Notes: generated by a model from the sequence alone, not told the origin. Shown: positions 25,371 to 34,666, counted from the stretch's first letter. The stretch is DNA of 64,000 bases from an uncultured Lachnospiraceae bacterium (GCA_947626505.1 CANQSN010000005.1:1-64000), one strand, 5' to 3'. Numbers and translations: made by a program.

Positions 25371-26564
25371 TTACTTAAATTCCTCCTGATACTTTAAGGA
25401 CGTCCCGCCGCCGGAAATTGTCACCGTTTCCGGACACTCTGTTATATTCTGCGCTGCCAACTGCTCAACTGACGCATCTTTTGTATTGCTTGCGCCATTT
25501 TCTGATGATTTGTTATTCGCCATATATATTCCAAGCAACGCTAAAATAATGGCAATGATAATTAACGCAATCTTAACAGGGCTCTTTGGATATTCGCCTT
25601 TAATGCTGCCTGTCTGTCCGTTTATAACAACAGTATAAGTTTTATTTTTAAAATTATAGCTTCTTGAATACACCGGCACAAGCACATATTTGTATGTTTC
25701 ATTAAAATATGTGGGATATATCCGCACATTGCGGCACTCGTCATACCTTATCATTACCTCATTGCGCGCCATATTCCTAAGCGCATTATCCATCTCCAGC
25801 CTTGCCGAACTGTGACCGTCTTTAAGTCCAATACTGTAATTCTCTGACAAGTATCCTGATATGTACTTGGCGTCATATGAAGATAATTCCCTAAAATCAT
25901 ATGGTTCCAAGCCGCTTAGCAATCCTCCCTTAAAACGCTTAGACGCAGTAGTCTGCACATCGTCAAAAAAATGATTAATATGTCCTCTCGTTGGATACCA
26001 GTCCACCACTGTTCTGGTATGCTCGTTGCCCTCGCTATCCTCATAAGTCTCCGTTCTGCGATTGCCTCCCTCAGCATCATACGGGCACGAACACTGTGCG
26101 TCAAAAGTCCAGTACGGAACATAAATGCCTTCAAATCCGCCTCCCTGATATAAACGCTTTAAATCGCCCGGAGCAAGCCATCTTCCTTTAATCCATTTGC
26201 GAAAAGTCTCAGCTACCGAAGGTTTATCAAGTTTAAACGGAATAACTCCGTCAGGCTTCAACACATCCTCCTGTTTAGCCGACAAAACGTATGAAGAACC
26301 GCAATAAGGACACTTTGCTGCGGTATCATTACCGCTCACTTCAATCTTTGCACCGCAACCATTGCATTCCATTGTCTGGCTTTCCTTTTCAGTTGCCTTA
26401 ATGAGTCTTTTATCATCTATTGTAAGGCTGTGTTCTATGATAGTTTCCTTATGGTTCTCCATCTGCTGCGCGTTGCCGCAGTTTGGACATTTTAACTGCT
26501 GTGAAACCGGATCCCATACCATGATACCTCCGCATCCCTCGCAGTAGTACACATTCTCCGCCAT
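25371..26564 (-). CDS. Zinc-ribbon membrane protein of the PspA operon (YdjG-like)
   Basis: 397 aa. Two N-terminal zinc ribbons: YYCEGCGGIMV...LKCPNCG (about 6-33) and MECNGCGAKIEV...AKCPYCGSSYVL (about 66-92). A central domain with IPFKLDKPSVAETFRKWIKGRW and YVPYWTFDAQ follows. One membrane helix (KIALIIIAIILALLGIYMAN) lies near residue 330, then a short tail. The layout is that of the YdjG family, which together with YdjH anchors YdjI/PspA in B. subtilis; here only one such gene is present. It lies between pspA and the SPFH gene. Confidence 0.82.
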   Translation of the reverse strand: MAENVYYCEGCGGIMVWDPVSQQLKCPNCGNAQQMENHKETIIEHSLTIDDKRLIKATEKESQTMECNGCGAKIEVSGNDTAAKCPYCGSSYVLSAKQEDVLKPDGVIPFKLDKPSVAETFRKWIKGRWLAPGDLKRLYQGGGFEGIYVPYWTFDAQCSCPYDAEGGNRRTETYEDSEGNEHTRTVVDWYPTRGHINHFFDDVQTTASKRFKGGLLSGLEPYDFRELSSYDAKYISGYLSENYSIGLKDGHSSARLEMDNALRNMARNEVMIRYDECRNVRIYPTYFNETYKYVLVPVYSRSYNFKNKTYTVVINGQTGSIKGEYPKSPVKIALIIIAIILALLGIYMANNKSSENGASNTKDASVEQLAAQNITECPETVTISGGGTSLKYQEEFK

Positions 26565-26625
26565 ATTACTCTCCTTTTACCGTCAAAGGGGCGGAGTAAA
26601 CCCCGCCCGTAATCTAAGCTATTGT

Positions 26626-27303
26626 CTACATACCCATTTTTGCCTTTAAAGCTGCCAGCTCATCATCAACTGAACTGCTGCTCGCCGGATTATCATACTT
26701 AGCCGCCAAATCATCAATAGAATCCTCGCCACTGTTAAGCTCGCTCATGGCATTTGCCTCGTCTAACATCTTATCGGCCTTAGCCTCCCACTTATCAAAT
26801 GCCGCCATGCTGTCTGCAGCTCCCTCAAATGAGCTTGTCATCTTATTCATGTGCTTCTGAGTCTTAGCTGCCGCAACCTTTGCCTTTATAGCATCGCGCC
26901 GCTCGTTTAAGTTAGCGATATCTGCCTCAATCTTATCATGCATCTGACGCATCTTATCTGCATTGCCCTGTGCGGCATTATAAGCCTCCTGAAGCGCCGG
27001 CTGTTTAGAAGTAAGCTGCTGCTTCTTCTCTAAAAACTTTCTTGCATCCGCTTCATTGCCGGCAGCAAGCGCCTTCTCTGCATACTTCTGCATCTTGTCA
27101 ATCTCTTCGTTACAATCATCAAGCTTACGCTTAGCCGCCTGCGCGTCTGCCATAACAGAAGCAGTCTCCGCCTTAACCTTACCCAAATCGCTCTCCAAAT
27201 TGCGGAGAGTCTGGTCAATCATCTTAGCAGGGTCCTCGCATTTGTCCAGCAGCGCATTGATATTGGATGACATAATATCACCAAACCTTTTTAAAATTCC
27301 CAT
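26626..27303 (-). CDS. pspA: PspA/IM30-family membrane-stress protein
   Basis: 225 aa, nearly all helical coiled coil, starting MGILKRFGDIMSSNINALLD, the amphipathic membrane-binding helix of PspA. The family ESCRT-III-like hairpin is in residues 25-190 (MIDQTLRNLESDLGKVKAETA onward). The C-terminal part contains LNSGEDSIDDLAAKY and ends DDELAALKAKMGM. PspA polymers stabilise damaged membranes. GGAGG precedes the ATG. First gene of the pspA-zinc ribbon-SPFH operon. A 13-bp palindrome lies upstream. Confidence 0.93.
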   Translation of the reverse strand: MGILKRFGDIMSSNINALLDKCEDPAKMIDQTLRNLESDLGKVKAETASVMADAQAAKRKLDDCNEEIDKMQKYAEKALAAGNEADARKFLEKKQQLTSKQPALQEAYNAAQGNADKMRQMHDKIEADIANLNERRDAIKAKVAAAKTQKHMNKMTSSFEGAADSMAAFDKWEAKADKMLDEANAMSELNSGEDSIDDLAAKYDNPASSSSVDDELAALKAKMGM

Positions 27304-27364
27304 AATGTATCCTCCTTAACCAAAAATATAGAATGTCACTATCAAAAACTATCGTATTTTGTCA

Positions 27365-27377
27365 AATGACGGTCATT
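27365..27377. promoter_or_regulatory. Candidate operator palindrome upstream of pspA
   Basis: AATGAC-G-GTCATT, a perfect 13-base palindrome about 62 bases before the pspA start and beside a TTGACA (minus strand). It lies between divergent pspA and the DUF1836 gene, so a regulator could act on both. Confidence 0.4.
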
Positions 27378-27454
27378 AAGTGGTTTCATTATACTATATT
27401 TTATAATTCCGGTCTACCAAAAAGCACTTATTTATTTTTCTTTCTAAAAACAGC

Positions 27455-27483
27455 TTTACATGTAGTTTTAAAAACTATATAAT
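27455..27483 (+). promoter_or_regulatory. Promoter of the DUF1836 gene
   Basis: TTTACA (27455-27460), 17-base spacer, TATAAT (27478-27483); leader about 33 bases. Confidence 0.75.
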
Positions 27484-27522
27484 ATAGTAAGAATATAGTA
27501 AAACATCTGAGAAGAGGTAAAT

Positions 27523-28161
27523 ATGAACAATAAAAGAAATCGTATTAAGGAATTAATTAAGGAGTGGGTACGCTTAGATTACATTAAGCCGGAGGATGTA
27601 CCTTCTATTGAATTATATATGGATCAAGTCACCACGTTTATGGATTCACAGCTTGCCAACACAAAGCGTTTTGAATCTGATAAAACACTGACAAAAACCA
27701 TGATTAACAACTACACAAAGAATGATTTGCTGCCCCCTCCAATTAAAAAGAAATATTCCAAGGAACATATTTATCTTTTAATTTATATTTATTACTTTAA
27801 AAATTGCTTGTCAATTTCCGATATTCAGCAGATTTTGAGACCTATGATTGAATATTTCTGCGACGGAAAGACTCCCTCCTCTATGGATGAGATTTACAGC
27901 GCTATTTTTAAAGCGGAGCACACGCATTTTAAAAACATATTAGAGAATATTGATGCTACGCACAACCTGTCCAAGTCCTTATTTGCAGATGTGGAGGGCG
28001 AGAAGGGCGAGTATCTTGCTAATTTTTCTTTTATGGCTCTTTTAAGCTACGATATATATTTGAAAAAAAAGCTGATGGAAAAGCTGATTGACAGCTACGC
28101 TCCTAAAACAAAAGAAGATTCTTCCAAGAAAGAATCTAAAAAGGAGAAAAAAGAAAATTAA
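27523..28161 (+). CDS. DUF1836-family protein
   Basis: 212 aa. The region RIKELIKEWVRLDYIKPEDVPSIELYMDQVTTFMDSQL and the segment LTKTMINNYTKNDLLPPPIKKKYSKEHIYLLIYIYYFKNCLSISDIQQIL match the DUF1836 family (B. subtilis YkrK type). Members have a MerR-like helix-turn-helix fold and are suspected regulators. The C-terminal tail is Lys/Glu/Ser-rich. GAGG precedes the ATG. It is divergent from pspA and convergent with the YerC-like gene, only 5 bases between stop codons. No known target. Confidence 0.88.
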   Translation: MNNKRNRIKELIKEWVRLDYIKPEDVPSIELYMDQVTTFMDSQLANTKRFESDKTLTKTMINNYTKNDLLPPPIKKKYSKEHIYLLIYIYYFKNCLSISDIQQILRPMIEYFCDGKTPSSMDEIYSAIFKAEHTHFKNILENIDATHNLSKSLFADVEGEKGEYLANFSFMALLSYDIYLKKKLMEKLIDSYAPKTKEDSSKKESKKEKKEN

Positions 28162-28166
28162 ATACT

Positions 28167-28463
28167 CTAATCACTATTCTGTTCCATACGATTAAGCACC
28201 AGCTCGTATCCGTCATTACCATATATCAGGGAACGGTTGACTCTGCTTATAGTGGCAGTGGAAGCTCCCGTTGCTTCCGCTACCTCCGTATATGTATGCT
28301 GTTCTCTCAGCAGCTTTGCCACCTGAAAACGCTGTGCTATGGATAAAATCTCATTCACTGTGCACACATCTTCAAAAAATGTGAAGCACTCTTCCACATT
28401 ATTTAAGGTCTGTATTGCCTCAAACAATTGTTGAACTTCCTTTGTTCTGATTCCCTTACTCAT
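28167..28463 (-). CDS. TrpR-like / YerC-YecD family regulator
   Basis: 98 aa from MSKGIRTKEVQQLFEAIQTL. The central TrpR-type helix-turn-helix is clear: LSIAQRFQVAKLL followed by YTEVAEATGASTATISRVNRSL. B. subtilis YerC, which lies next to pcrA, has this form. These proteins bind DNA without a known small ligand. The start at 28463 has AAGGTG close upstream; the longer reading starts at an unlikely codon. pcrA is 4 kb away here. Confidence 0.9.
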   Translation of the reverse strand: MSKGIRTKEVQQLFEAIQTLNNVEECFTFFEDVCTVNEILSIAQRFQVAKLLREQHTYTEVAEATGASTATISRVNRSLIYGNDGYELVLNRMEQNSD

Positions 28464-28573
28464 ACACCTTACCTCGCATATACACATTGTTATTATACTT
28501 TAACGCACTACCGCTCTACCTTGACATAATATCACATACAGACTGCATTTTCAAGGAAAAGAACCCCTATACG

Positions 28574-29308
28574 CTATTTATCAGCCCATTCCATTTTGTG
28601 CTCTTCTAAAATTGCAAGCAGCTTATCCATATGGTAATTAAGTATAAGCTCATCAGGATAATCCGCTTCATTAAGCACCTTAACTGCTTCTTCATGAGCG
28701 CCAACATCAAAAGAAACATGAGCGTCGCTTCCCACAATAATATTGACTTTTCTATCTTTACAGTAAGATAAAAGCTTTAAATCATTTTCATAAGCGTTAG
28801 GGCGTATGCCTAAAGGCCTAAGAGAAGCATTATTTATCTCAATAATTTTATTATTAGCGGCGGCCAGCTCTGCAAGACGTTTATAATCATACTCATAATG
28901 CCCATCGTCCGGATGCCCCAAAATATCTACATACGGGTTATTGAGCGCCTTCTCGATGGAATTCATCAAAACCTTACCGGTGCTCGGTGGAAATACATTG
29001 CGGTGTACACTGGCAATCCGCACATCAAGCCTTCTTAATATATAATCCGGCAGATCTACATCTCCCTGCTCGTTTAATATATTAAGCTCTACTCCAAGCA
29101 GCACATTAACGCCGTACATCTGTCTTGGCACAACTCTTAAATTTCTAAAATAAATATCTTCACAACTTCCCGGCATACTCGGCGCATGTTCTGTAATACC
29201 TACGCCTTTTAAACCCTTGTCCTTTGCCGCCATAACCATCTCCTGAATGGTGCTATAAGCATGACCGCTGGCAAGTGTGTGCGTATGCACATCAATTTCA
29301 TATTCCAT
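28574..29308 (-). CDS. PHP-domain metal-dependent phosphatase (YcdX-like)
   Basis: 244 aa from MEYEIDVHTHTLASGHAYST. PHP motifs: EIDVHTHT (first metal pair), VGITEHAPSMPG, LGVELNI, DILGHPDD, IEINNASLRP and VGSDAHVSFDVG. This is the complete set of a trinuclear-metal YcdX-type phosphatase. The true substrate is unknown; E. coli YcdX acts on small phosphates in vitro. The start at 29308 has GGAGTGG upstream and puts the metal motif at residues 6-11. Confidence 0.9.
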   Translation of the reverse strand: MEYEIDVHTHTLASGHAYSTIQEMVMAAKDKGLKGVGITEHAPSMPGSCEDIYFRNLRVVPRQMYGVNVLLGVELNILNEQGDVDLPDYILRRLDVRIASVHRNVFPPSTGKVLMNSIEKALNNPYVDILGHPDDGHYEYDYKRLAELAAANNKIIEINNASLRPLGIRPNAYENDLKLLSYCKDRKVNIIVGSDAHVSFDVGAHEEAVKVLNEADYPDELILNYHMDKLLAILEEHKMEWADK

Positions 29309-29328
29309 AATTCCACTCCATTTAATAA

Positions 29329-29350
29329 ACCCAGAATATAAATTCTGGGT
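29329..29350 (-). terminator. Terminator of the SEC-C protein gene
   Basis: ACCCAGAAT (29329-29337) / ATTCTGGGT (29342-29350), loop ATAA. The minus strand continues TTTATT. Confidence 0.75.
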
Positions 29351-29389
29351 ATTTAACATAATTTCTGCAGGTTTTATATTCTTGATAAT

Positions 29390-29899
29390 TTATTTTCCTG
29401 CACCGCAACACTTTTTATATTTCTTTCCTGAGCCGCAAGGACATGGTTCATTTCTCCCAATCTTGCGCTCTTTATTCACAACTGTGGCTGACATCTTCTG
29501 CTCTTTATAAAGCTGCTCCCGTCTTTCTTTAGATAATAGCGGTTCCCACTCCTCTAAATTATAGAGCCAGTCGGCTCGGCACGCCACCATATTGTAATAT
29601 AACTTCTCTAAATCAATATCAAGCGATACCTGCGTATCCTTCTCCATCGTATCAATGGGATTCGGTTTAACCAAGCTGTCGTTAATCCCATCTAAAAAGC
29701 CCGCCATCAGCAGAGGCTCTGTCTCATATCTTTTTGCAATCTCCTCTACCGTACCGCTTACCTTATCGGAAGGATTACTGAGCAATTGCTGATAAATGCC
29801 TTTCTCCATCTCAAAATAGCTTGCCCAAAACTGCTTGCCCTCTCTCGTGCGATCATCATAAGCATATGCCCAATCTCTCCACTGTTGTAATAATGCCAT
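29390..29899 (-). CDS. SEC-C zinc-motif protein
   Basis: 169 aa. Residues 1-135 are helical ([66 protein letters not shown]). The C-terminus is a SEC-C motif: [20 protein letters not shown], the zinc-binding element known from SecA. SEC-C proteins of this size are common in Firmicutes. Possible roles are ribosome or SecA contact; nothing specific can be read here. Confidence 0.88.
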   Translation of the reverse strand: MALLQQWRDWAYAYDDRTREGKQFWASYFEMEKGIYQQLLSNPSDKVSGTVEEIAKRYETEPLLMAGFLDGINDSLVKPNPIDTMEKDTQVSLDIDLEKLYYNMVACRADWLYNLEEWEPLLSKERREQLYKEQKMSATVVNKERKIGRNEPCPCGSGKKYKKCCGAGK

Positions 29900-29961
29900 G
29901 TCACCAATCCTCTTTCTTTGTATTATGTTATCTGTATATATCCTTACTTTTGCTTTAGCGG

Positions 29962-30603
29962 TTAATTCTCATAATCGTCTTCATCATAATCGTCTTCATC
30001 AAAATCGTCGTCTGTAAGGTCGTCTTCAACATCATCTTCAATCTCTTCTTCATCATCCAAAGAAATCTCTTCGCCATATTTCTCCTTATAGTCTTCAGCA
30101 AGTTCCTTTGCTTCAAGTCTTGTCAATGTTGCCTGCTCTACCATCTCCAAAGCAAAATCCATCATAATAGCTGCATCCTCAGCCTTACGGACAGCCTTTG
30201 CTTCATCCTTAGCCTTCTGTGATTCATATTTCTTCTGTTCAAATTCCTTCTCAAACTCTTCCTTCTTCACCTCATAATTCATCTGCGCCTTAATCAGTTC
30301 GGAAGACAGCTTACTCTTGCTGCGTTCTGCCTTACGCTTCAATTCCTCGGTATGGCTTACTGCATCACCTTTAATATTCTGAATCGTAACCCTTAAATTC
30401 TCTCTCGGTTCTGCAGTTGCATTAGCTGCCATTATCTGAAGTTCCTCTACCTTATCTTTAAATTGCTTAAACTTTTCGTCTAAATCAATTCCGGCAACTG
30501 ACTTACCCTCCGCCTTCATATCTTTCTGCTTTTTTGCGACAATCACTGTAGCAGCCGCTGCTGCAGCCGCCCCTGCTAAAATAACTTTACCTTTTTTACC
30601 CAT
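29962..30603 (-). CDS. Single-span coiled-coil protein with acidic tail
   Basis: 213 aa from [20 protein letters not shown]. One Ala-rich membrane helix (about 5-24) is followed by a long Lys/Glu coiled coil (about 35-160) and a very acidic tail ([19 protein letters not shown]). The start at 30603 was chosen because AAAGGGG lies 7 bases upstream; two upstream codons give MAM. The general form is that of YtxH-like or gas-vesicle-like small membrane proteins, but it matches none clearly. The acidic tail resembles that of the 21719 protein. Confidence 0.78.
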   Translation of the reverse strand: MGKKGKVILAGAAAAAAATVIVAKKQKDMKAEGKSVAGIDLDEKFKQFKDKVEELQIMAANATAEPRENLRVTIQNIKGDAVSHTEELKRKAERSKSKLSSELIKAQMNYEVKKEEFEKEFEQKKYESQKAKDEAKAVRKAEDAAIMMDFALEMVEQATLTRLEAKELAEDYKEKYGEEISLDDEEEIEDDVEDDLTDDDFDEDDYDEDDYEN

Positions 30604-30757
30604 TGCCATTCCCCTTTCTTGTCTTATTATTATGATATATTTACCATCTCGACTGACGTCTCGATGTGTATACTCGTCAAATGCCTCCCGAAGCGAGCGT
30701 CTTATTGCCTTCGCGGATATTATACCACATCTTACCAATCAAACCAATAAAAATCTA

Positions 30758-31699
30758 TTACAATAATTTCTTTTTAATAAAAAATAAAATACAGGCTAGT
30801 ACCACAGCAATACTTAAGCCCAATACCATAACATATCCATATTTCCATTCAAGCTCCGGCATATTGCTAAAATTCATTCCGTACCATCCGGTAATAAGCG
30901 TAAGCGGAGCAAAAATAGTAGTCACCACCGTAAACACCTTCATAATCCTGTTAAGATTATATTCAAGATTTGCATCTAACGCCTCCCTCAAATGGATAAG
31001 GCCCTCTTTCGCATTCTGAGTATTCGCAGACAATCTTTTCATCTTTTCAATCAGAGGATAAAAATATTCTGTTTTCTCGTCTCCAAACAAATCCTTTCCC
31101 CACTCCTTTAAAAGTTCGCCTAATTCAATCATTTGCTCATAATAGTTTTTTAATACAAGCAGCTTTTTCTTCATATAAAAAATGTCCTTATTCATACTTT
31201 CACTCACTCGATTGTCAATAATAGTATGTTCCATATCAACCATCTGCTTTTCCATATTTTCAAGGCTTTCATTACCACCTGAAATCAGCTCGTCCAAAAT
31301 TGCATACAAAAGCTTTAATAATGTAACCCGACTGTCAAAACGTTTCACCGCCCTTTTTATAATTTTCTCAATTTCATTTTTTTCCTGCAAAATAGGCGAA
31401 ATAAATATTCTGTTCTTTCTCAAAAACAGGGCAATCTGACCGCGGTTTGATTCTAAATGCAGTGCGTCGACTACTGTCAAATCACCGTAAATCATTCCAT
31501 CTTCAATCTTAAACGCGCTGCGAAAATTTGTATCAATCACCTCGCATTGCTCTATAATATCGGGTGAAATATCAAATACATCGCTTAAGTTTTTTAAATG
31601 CTCCGTTTTCATATAACACAGTATGGGATTTTCCTTATACTTTACAAACTCCTCCCTGTCTATTTTCCTGATATTTCCGTTCTCTATAGTGTATAACAT
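30758..31699 (-). CDS. corA: CorA-family divalent cation transporter
   Basis: Mg2+ (or Co2+/Ni2+) uptake channel, pentameric. 313 aa. A soluble alpha/beta N-terminal domain precedes a long stalk helix (about 130-250). Two C-terminal membrane helices follow: RIMKVFTVVTTIFAPLTLITG then the signature WYGMNFSNMPELEWKYG and YVMVLGLSIAVVLACILFFI. It is a divergent CorA (GMN present; loop NMPEL in place of MPELxW-type). The ATG at 31699 has GGAGGTG 6 bases upstream, and that site lies inside the 3' arm of a terminator-like hairpin. Confidence 0.9.
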   Translation of the reverse strand: MLYTIENGNIRKIDREEFVKYKENPILCYMKTEHLKNLSDVFDISPDIIEQCEVIDTNFRSAFKIEDGMIYGDLTVVDALHLESNRGQIALFLRKNRIFISPILQEKNEIEKIIKRAVKRFDSRVTLLKLLYAILDELISGGNESLENMEKQMVDMEHTIIDNRVSESMNKDIFYMKKKLLVLKNYYEQMIELGELLKEWGKDLFGDEKTEYFYPLIEKMKRLSANTQNAKEGLIHLREALDANLEYNLNRIMKVFTVVTTIFAPLTLITGWYGMNFSNMPELEWKYGYVMVLGLSIAVVLACILFFIKKKLL

Positions 31700-31736
31700 A
31701 AAAAACACCTCCGTAGATATTGTTCCACGAAGGTGT
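31700..31736 (-). promoter_or_regulatory. Terminator-like hairpin that contains the corA ribosome binding site
   Basis: Minus strand: ACACCTTCGT pairs completely (nine Watson-Crick, one G-U) with ACGGAGGTGT, loop of 12 bases, then TTTTTT directly before the ATG. The GGAGGTG site is the 3' arm of the stem. Confidence 0.7.
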
Positions 31737-31822
31737 ATTACTTATTCTCTGCACTGTTGAAGCCTGCTTAACAGATAAAGCTTCAGGCAAACCAATTAGC
31801 AAAATATGAGCGATACAATACG

Positions 31823-32338
31823 CTAGGCCGCTAAATCCACATTCATTCCCCGAAGAAAGCTTCCCTCTACAACCTTTCTTCCTGCATCATAAGGATTGGT
31901 TTCATCATAAGTCGTCTTTATAGTTGTGTTAGTCTGTCCTCCCGCTACATAAGTTCTGCCGCACTCCGGACATACTCCAATCTTTAAAGAAACCGTTGCA
32001 GAAATCAACTGCTTGTTATCCTTTGCACCCTCCTGACGTGCATTAGCAACATGCTCCTGCTCATGCCGCATAACCATAGCGGCAGAATTCTCAGGCGCTA
32101 TATGAGCCGGCGTTTTAAATGATACGTCCGATTCGTCAGAACCGTCCTGATACTTGCGATTCTTACAGGTCTGGCACTCTTTAGGCTTATTAATCTCCTC
32201 CTGCCCCAAAACCCTTCTCTGGTCTGCACCAATCTCTGCGCCTGAAACTCCCAAAGTTCTTCCTACCGGAGAAACTCTTTGCGCAGTATATAGCGGCGTC
32301 AAATACATATTATCACCATAAAAGCTAACACCCAGCAT
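31823..32338 (-). CDS. Putative HExxH metalloprotease-like protein (SprA-related)
   Basis: 171 aa, no signal peptide. It carries CQTCKNRKYQDGSDESDVSFKTP, a CxxC pair, then the zincin motif RHEQEHVANARQE (His-Glu-x-x-His). A second Cys pair, VCPECGRTYVAGG, follows. This order matches what I know of the SprA-related family, whose role is unknown. The ATG at 32338 has AGAGGTGA upstream; a GTG three codons earlier is the alternative. The N-terminal MYLTPLYTAQRVSPVGRTLG segment is unstructured. It could be a spore or stress-related metalloenzyme; not shown. Confidence 0.68.
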   Translation of the reverse strand: MLGVSFYGDNMYLTPLYTAQRVSPVGRTLGVSGAEIGADQRRVLGQEEINKPKECQTCKNRKYQDGSDESDVSFKTPAHIAPENSAAMVMRHEQEHVANARQEGAKDNKQLISATVSLKIGVCPECGRTYVAGGQTNTTIKTTYDETNPYDAGRKVVEGSFLRGMNVDLAA

Positions 32339-32431
32339 ATTCTTCACCTCTCTGCAAAATCTAATTCATACTAAATGATATACTATCTCAATTATACCAT
32401 GATTTATAAATTTTGCAACCTTAATAAGCTG

Positions 32432-34666
32432 CTATACCGTTTTTATAAGCCTGTTTCCCATATTATCTTTTATAATAATTGTAACCTCTTTCTTTTTTTT
32501 CATTTTTGGCATATTTATCTCAAAACTTCCGTCTTCATAAACTTTTGCCTTTATTCTTTTTTTCTTATAAGCCGCCAAAACTTTAAGCTGCTTAGAGGAT
32601 TTGCCTGAAATGAGCCTTTTTTTCCTCATAACCTTAACGGACTGGCATTTCAGATTATTCTTACGCGGATTAGTAGTCGTTGCGTAACAGATTGCATAAG
32701 CATTTTTCACATCATAAAGCTTATTTCTTCTGGCAAAGCATTTTTTGCTCTTAGTAAGCAAAATGCCATAGCCGCCTGTATTTGTCAAAGTATTATCATT
32801 TACATTGCTTCTTTTGCAATCGCTTACCAAAATTCCTATATCCTTAATATCATTAACAACATTTTTGTTAATTTTATTATCCTTGCCTCCGTTTACCGAA
32901 ATTCCTGCTTTTTTTGTATCCGATATATCGTTTTTCAAAAGCTTTGAAGTATTTATACCCTTTAAGTAAATACCGTATTTTTTAGAGTTAGACACAGAAT
33001 TGGAGCTTAACTGTACATTATTTGCAGATATTACATAAATGGCGTTATCGCCTGAACCGTCAATAAAATTCCCCGTTATTTTTGTATTGTGGCATCTCTT
33101 ATTAATGCTTATTCCCTCAACTTTACTATTTGACAGCACATTGGAGGAAACAGTAAGTTCAGGCACTGCAACCGCATACAGGCCGCATTCGCCGGAATTA
33201 AAAACATGGTTTTTCCTGACTGAAATACGTCTTCCGCCATCTACGCTTATACTATTTTTTGCCGCGGCTTTAATCTCATTGTCGGCAACCTCAACCAAAT
33301 CTCCAAAGGATACCTTTATAGCTGTGGTATTTACATCTGTAATAGTATTGCTTTGTATTTTGGAATTTTTACAATTGACCACGTACACGCCCATATCCTT
33401 GGTACGTTTTAAGGTATTCCCGTAAATTGTAGAGTTTGCAGCGTACTTCATATATATTCCAAAGCTGTCTGTAGCATAATTGTTAGCTTCCACTCCAATT
33501 GTATTATTTTTTACTGTCAGTCCGTTCATTACACGTCCTTCACACCCGCTTATATTAATTCCGAAAGCAATCTTATCATCCTTAATATCCATAATCGTAT
33601 TATTGCTAATGACCGTATTTAAATTTGCCGGAACTCCTTCTGTCGGCACAGTTCCCAAAGGATTAAGATAATTGCTGTCGCCTTCTTCATCCTTGTCGTT
33701 ATCCGAAGGCTCAGCATATAAGTACACCTTTATTCCCAACGCCGCTCCCACAATACTGTTGCCTGATACGTTAAGATTTTTATAGTGGTAAGCCTTAACC
33801 GCTTCATATGTAATCTTTTCAAAAAGATTATTAGTAATATTAATGTTTGATGGATATATACCTTTCACTGCTATGTGCGTCCCCACTCCCCTTGGCACAG
33901 AAATAAAAGCGCACCCGTCAACTGTAATATTATTACAATATGTATCGTCATATATAGTATTATCCTGATTAGAAGGCGCAATCGACGGGTTGTTCATACA
34001 GTCAATGTGAATTGCCTCCTTCTTGGCGTCAATATTTGTCTGGTTCTTAAATGTACAGCCTGTTATGTTTACATTTTCAACGCCTTCAATAGTTATATAA
34101 TGGCTCTCATACAAATGTGTCATAACAAGATTGGAAAATGTAAAATTACTCCCATGCATAAATCTGAAGGCTTCGCAACTGTACTCATAATTAACCTCCC
34201 CTTCTCTTCCCTGAAAGTCCCAGTCTCCTCCGTTGACAGATATATTAGATGCGCCGGTATATCCGCCTCGCCCTGAACAGTAATTGGAAAGCAGCGGCTG
34301 TTTTACCCTGCTTCCTGTTCCCGTTGAATTTTTGCCGCTGTAATTAACGGTAGCGCCGCTAGCCTCAAGCCTTGTATTATCATATATAAGCAGCGATTCT
34401 GTTATTGTATAAGTTCCGGGTGTAAGCGTAATTGTAAGCAAATCATATGCCGGACCTTCATAGACGTCTTTTCCTCCCTTTTGTTCGTCAAGCGCTTCCT
34501 GAATTGCCTTGCCTCCGTCATAATTCTCAGGGGTTATTGTAATATCCCTTGTTCCCTCTGCGTTCACCGGAACAAATGCTGTCATTACAAGCATAAACAT
34601 TCCTACTGCCACACTCATTACAATTCCCGCATTTTTTACCCTGCCTCTTATTCCTTGTAAGCTCAT
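32432..34666 (-). CDS. Secreted right-handed parallel beta-helix protein
   Basis: 744 aa. Signal peptide: basic MSLQGIRGRVKNAG, hydrophobic IVMSVAVGMFMLVMTAF, cleavage near VNA-EG (about 36). A pectate-lyase-like beta-helix fills residues 40-650, with many PbH1 repeats (ITGCTFKN, ISNNTIMD, ITDVNTTAIKVSFGD, VSNSKKYGIYLKGINTSKL, NVNDNTLTNTGGYGILLTKS). The last 90 residues are Lys-rich beta strands. No catalytic pectate lyase residues are identifiable. It may bind or cleave a plant or mucin polysaccharide. No membrane anchor or sortase motif is seen. Confidence 0.85.
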   Translation of the reverse strand: MSLQGIRGRVKNAGIVMSVAVGMFMLVMTAFVPVNAEGTRDITITPENYDGGKAIQEALDEQKGGKDVYEGPAYDLLTITLTPGTYTITESLLIYDNTRLEASGATVNYSGKNSTGTGSRVKQPLLSNYCSGRGGYTGASNISVNGGDWDFQGREGEVNYEYSCEAFRFMHGSNFTFSNLVMTHLYESHYITIEGVENVNITGCTFKNQTNIDAKKEAIHIDCMNNPSIAPSNQDNTIYDDTYCNNITVDGCAFISVPRGVGTHIAVKGIYPSNINITNNLFEKITYEAVKAYHYKNLNVSGNSIVGAALGIKVYLYAEPSDNDKDEEGDSNYLNPLGTVPTEGVPANLNTVISNNTIMDIKDDKIAFGINISGCEGRVMNGLTVKNNTIGVEANNYATDSFGIYMKYAANSTIYGNTLKRTKDMGVYVVNCKNSKIQSNTITDVNTTAIKVSFGDLVEVADNEIKAAAKNSISVDGGRRISVRKNHVFNSGECGLYAVAVPELTVSSNVLSNSKVEGISINKRCHNTKITGNFIDGSGDNAIYVISANNVQLSSNSVSNSKKYGIYLKGINTSKLLKNDISDTKKAGISVNGGKDNKINKNVVNDIKDIGILVSDCKRSNVNDNTLTNTGGYGILLTKSKKCFARRNKLYDVKNAYAICYATTTNPRKNNLKCQSVKVMRKKRLISGKSSKQLKVLAAYKKKRIKAKVYEDGSFEINMPKMKKKKEVTIIIKDNMGNRLIKTV

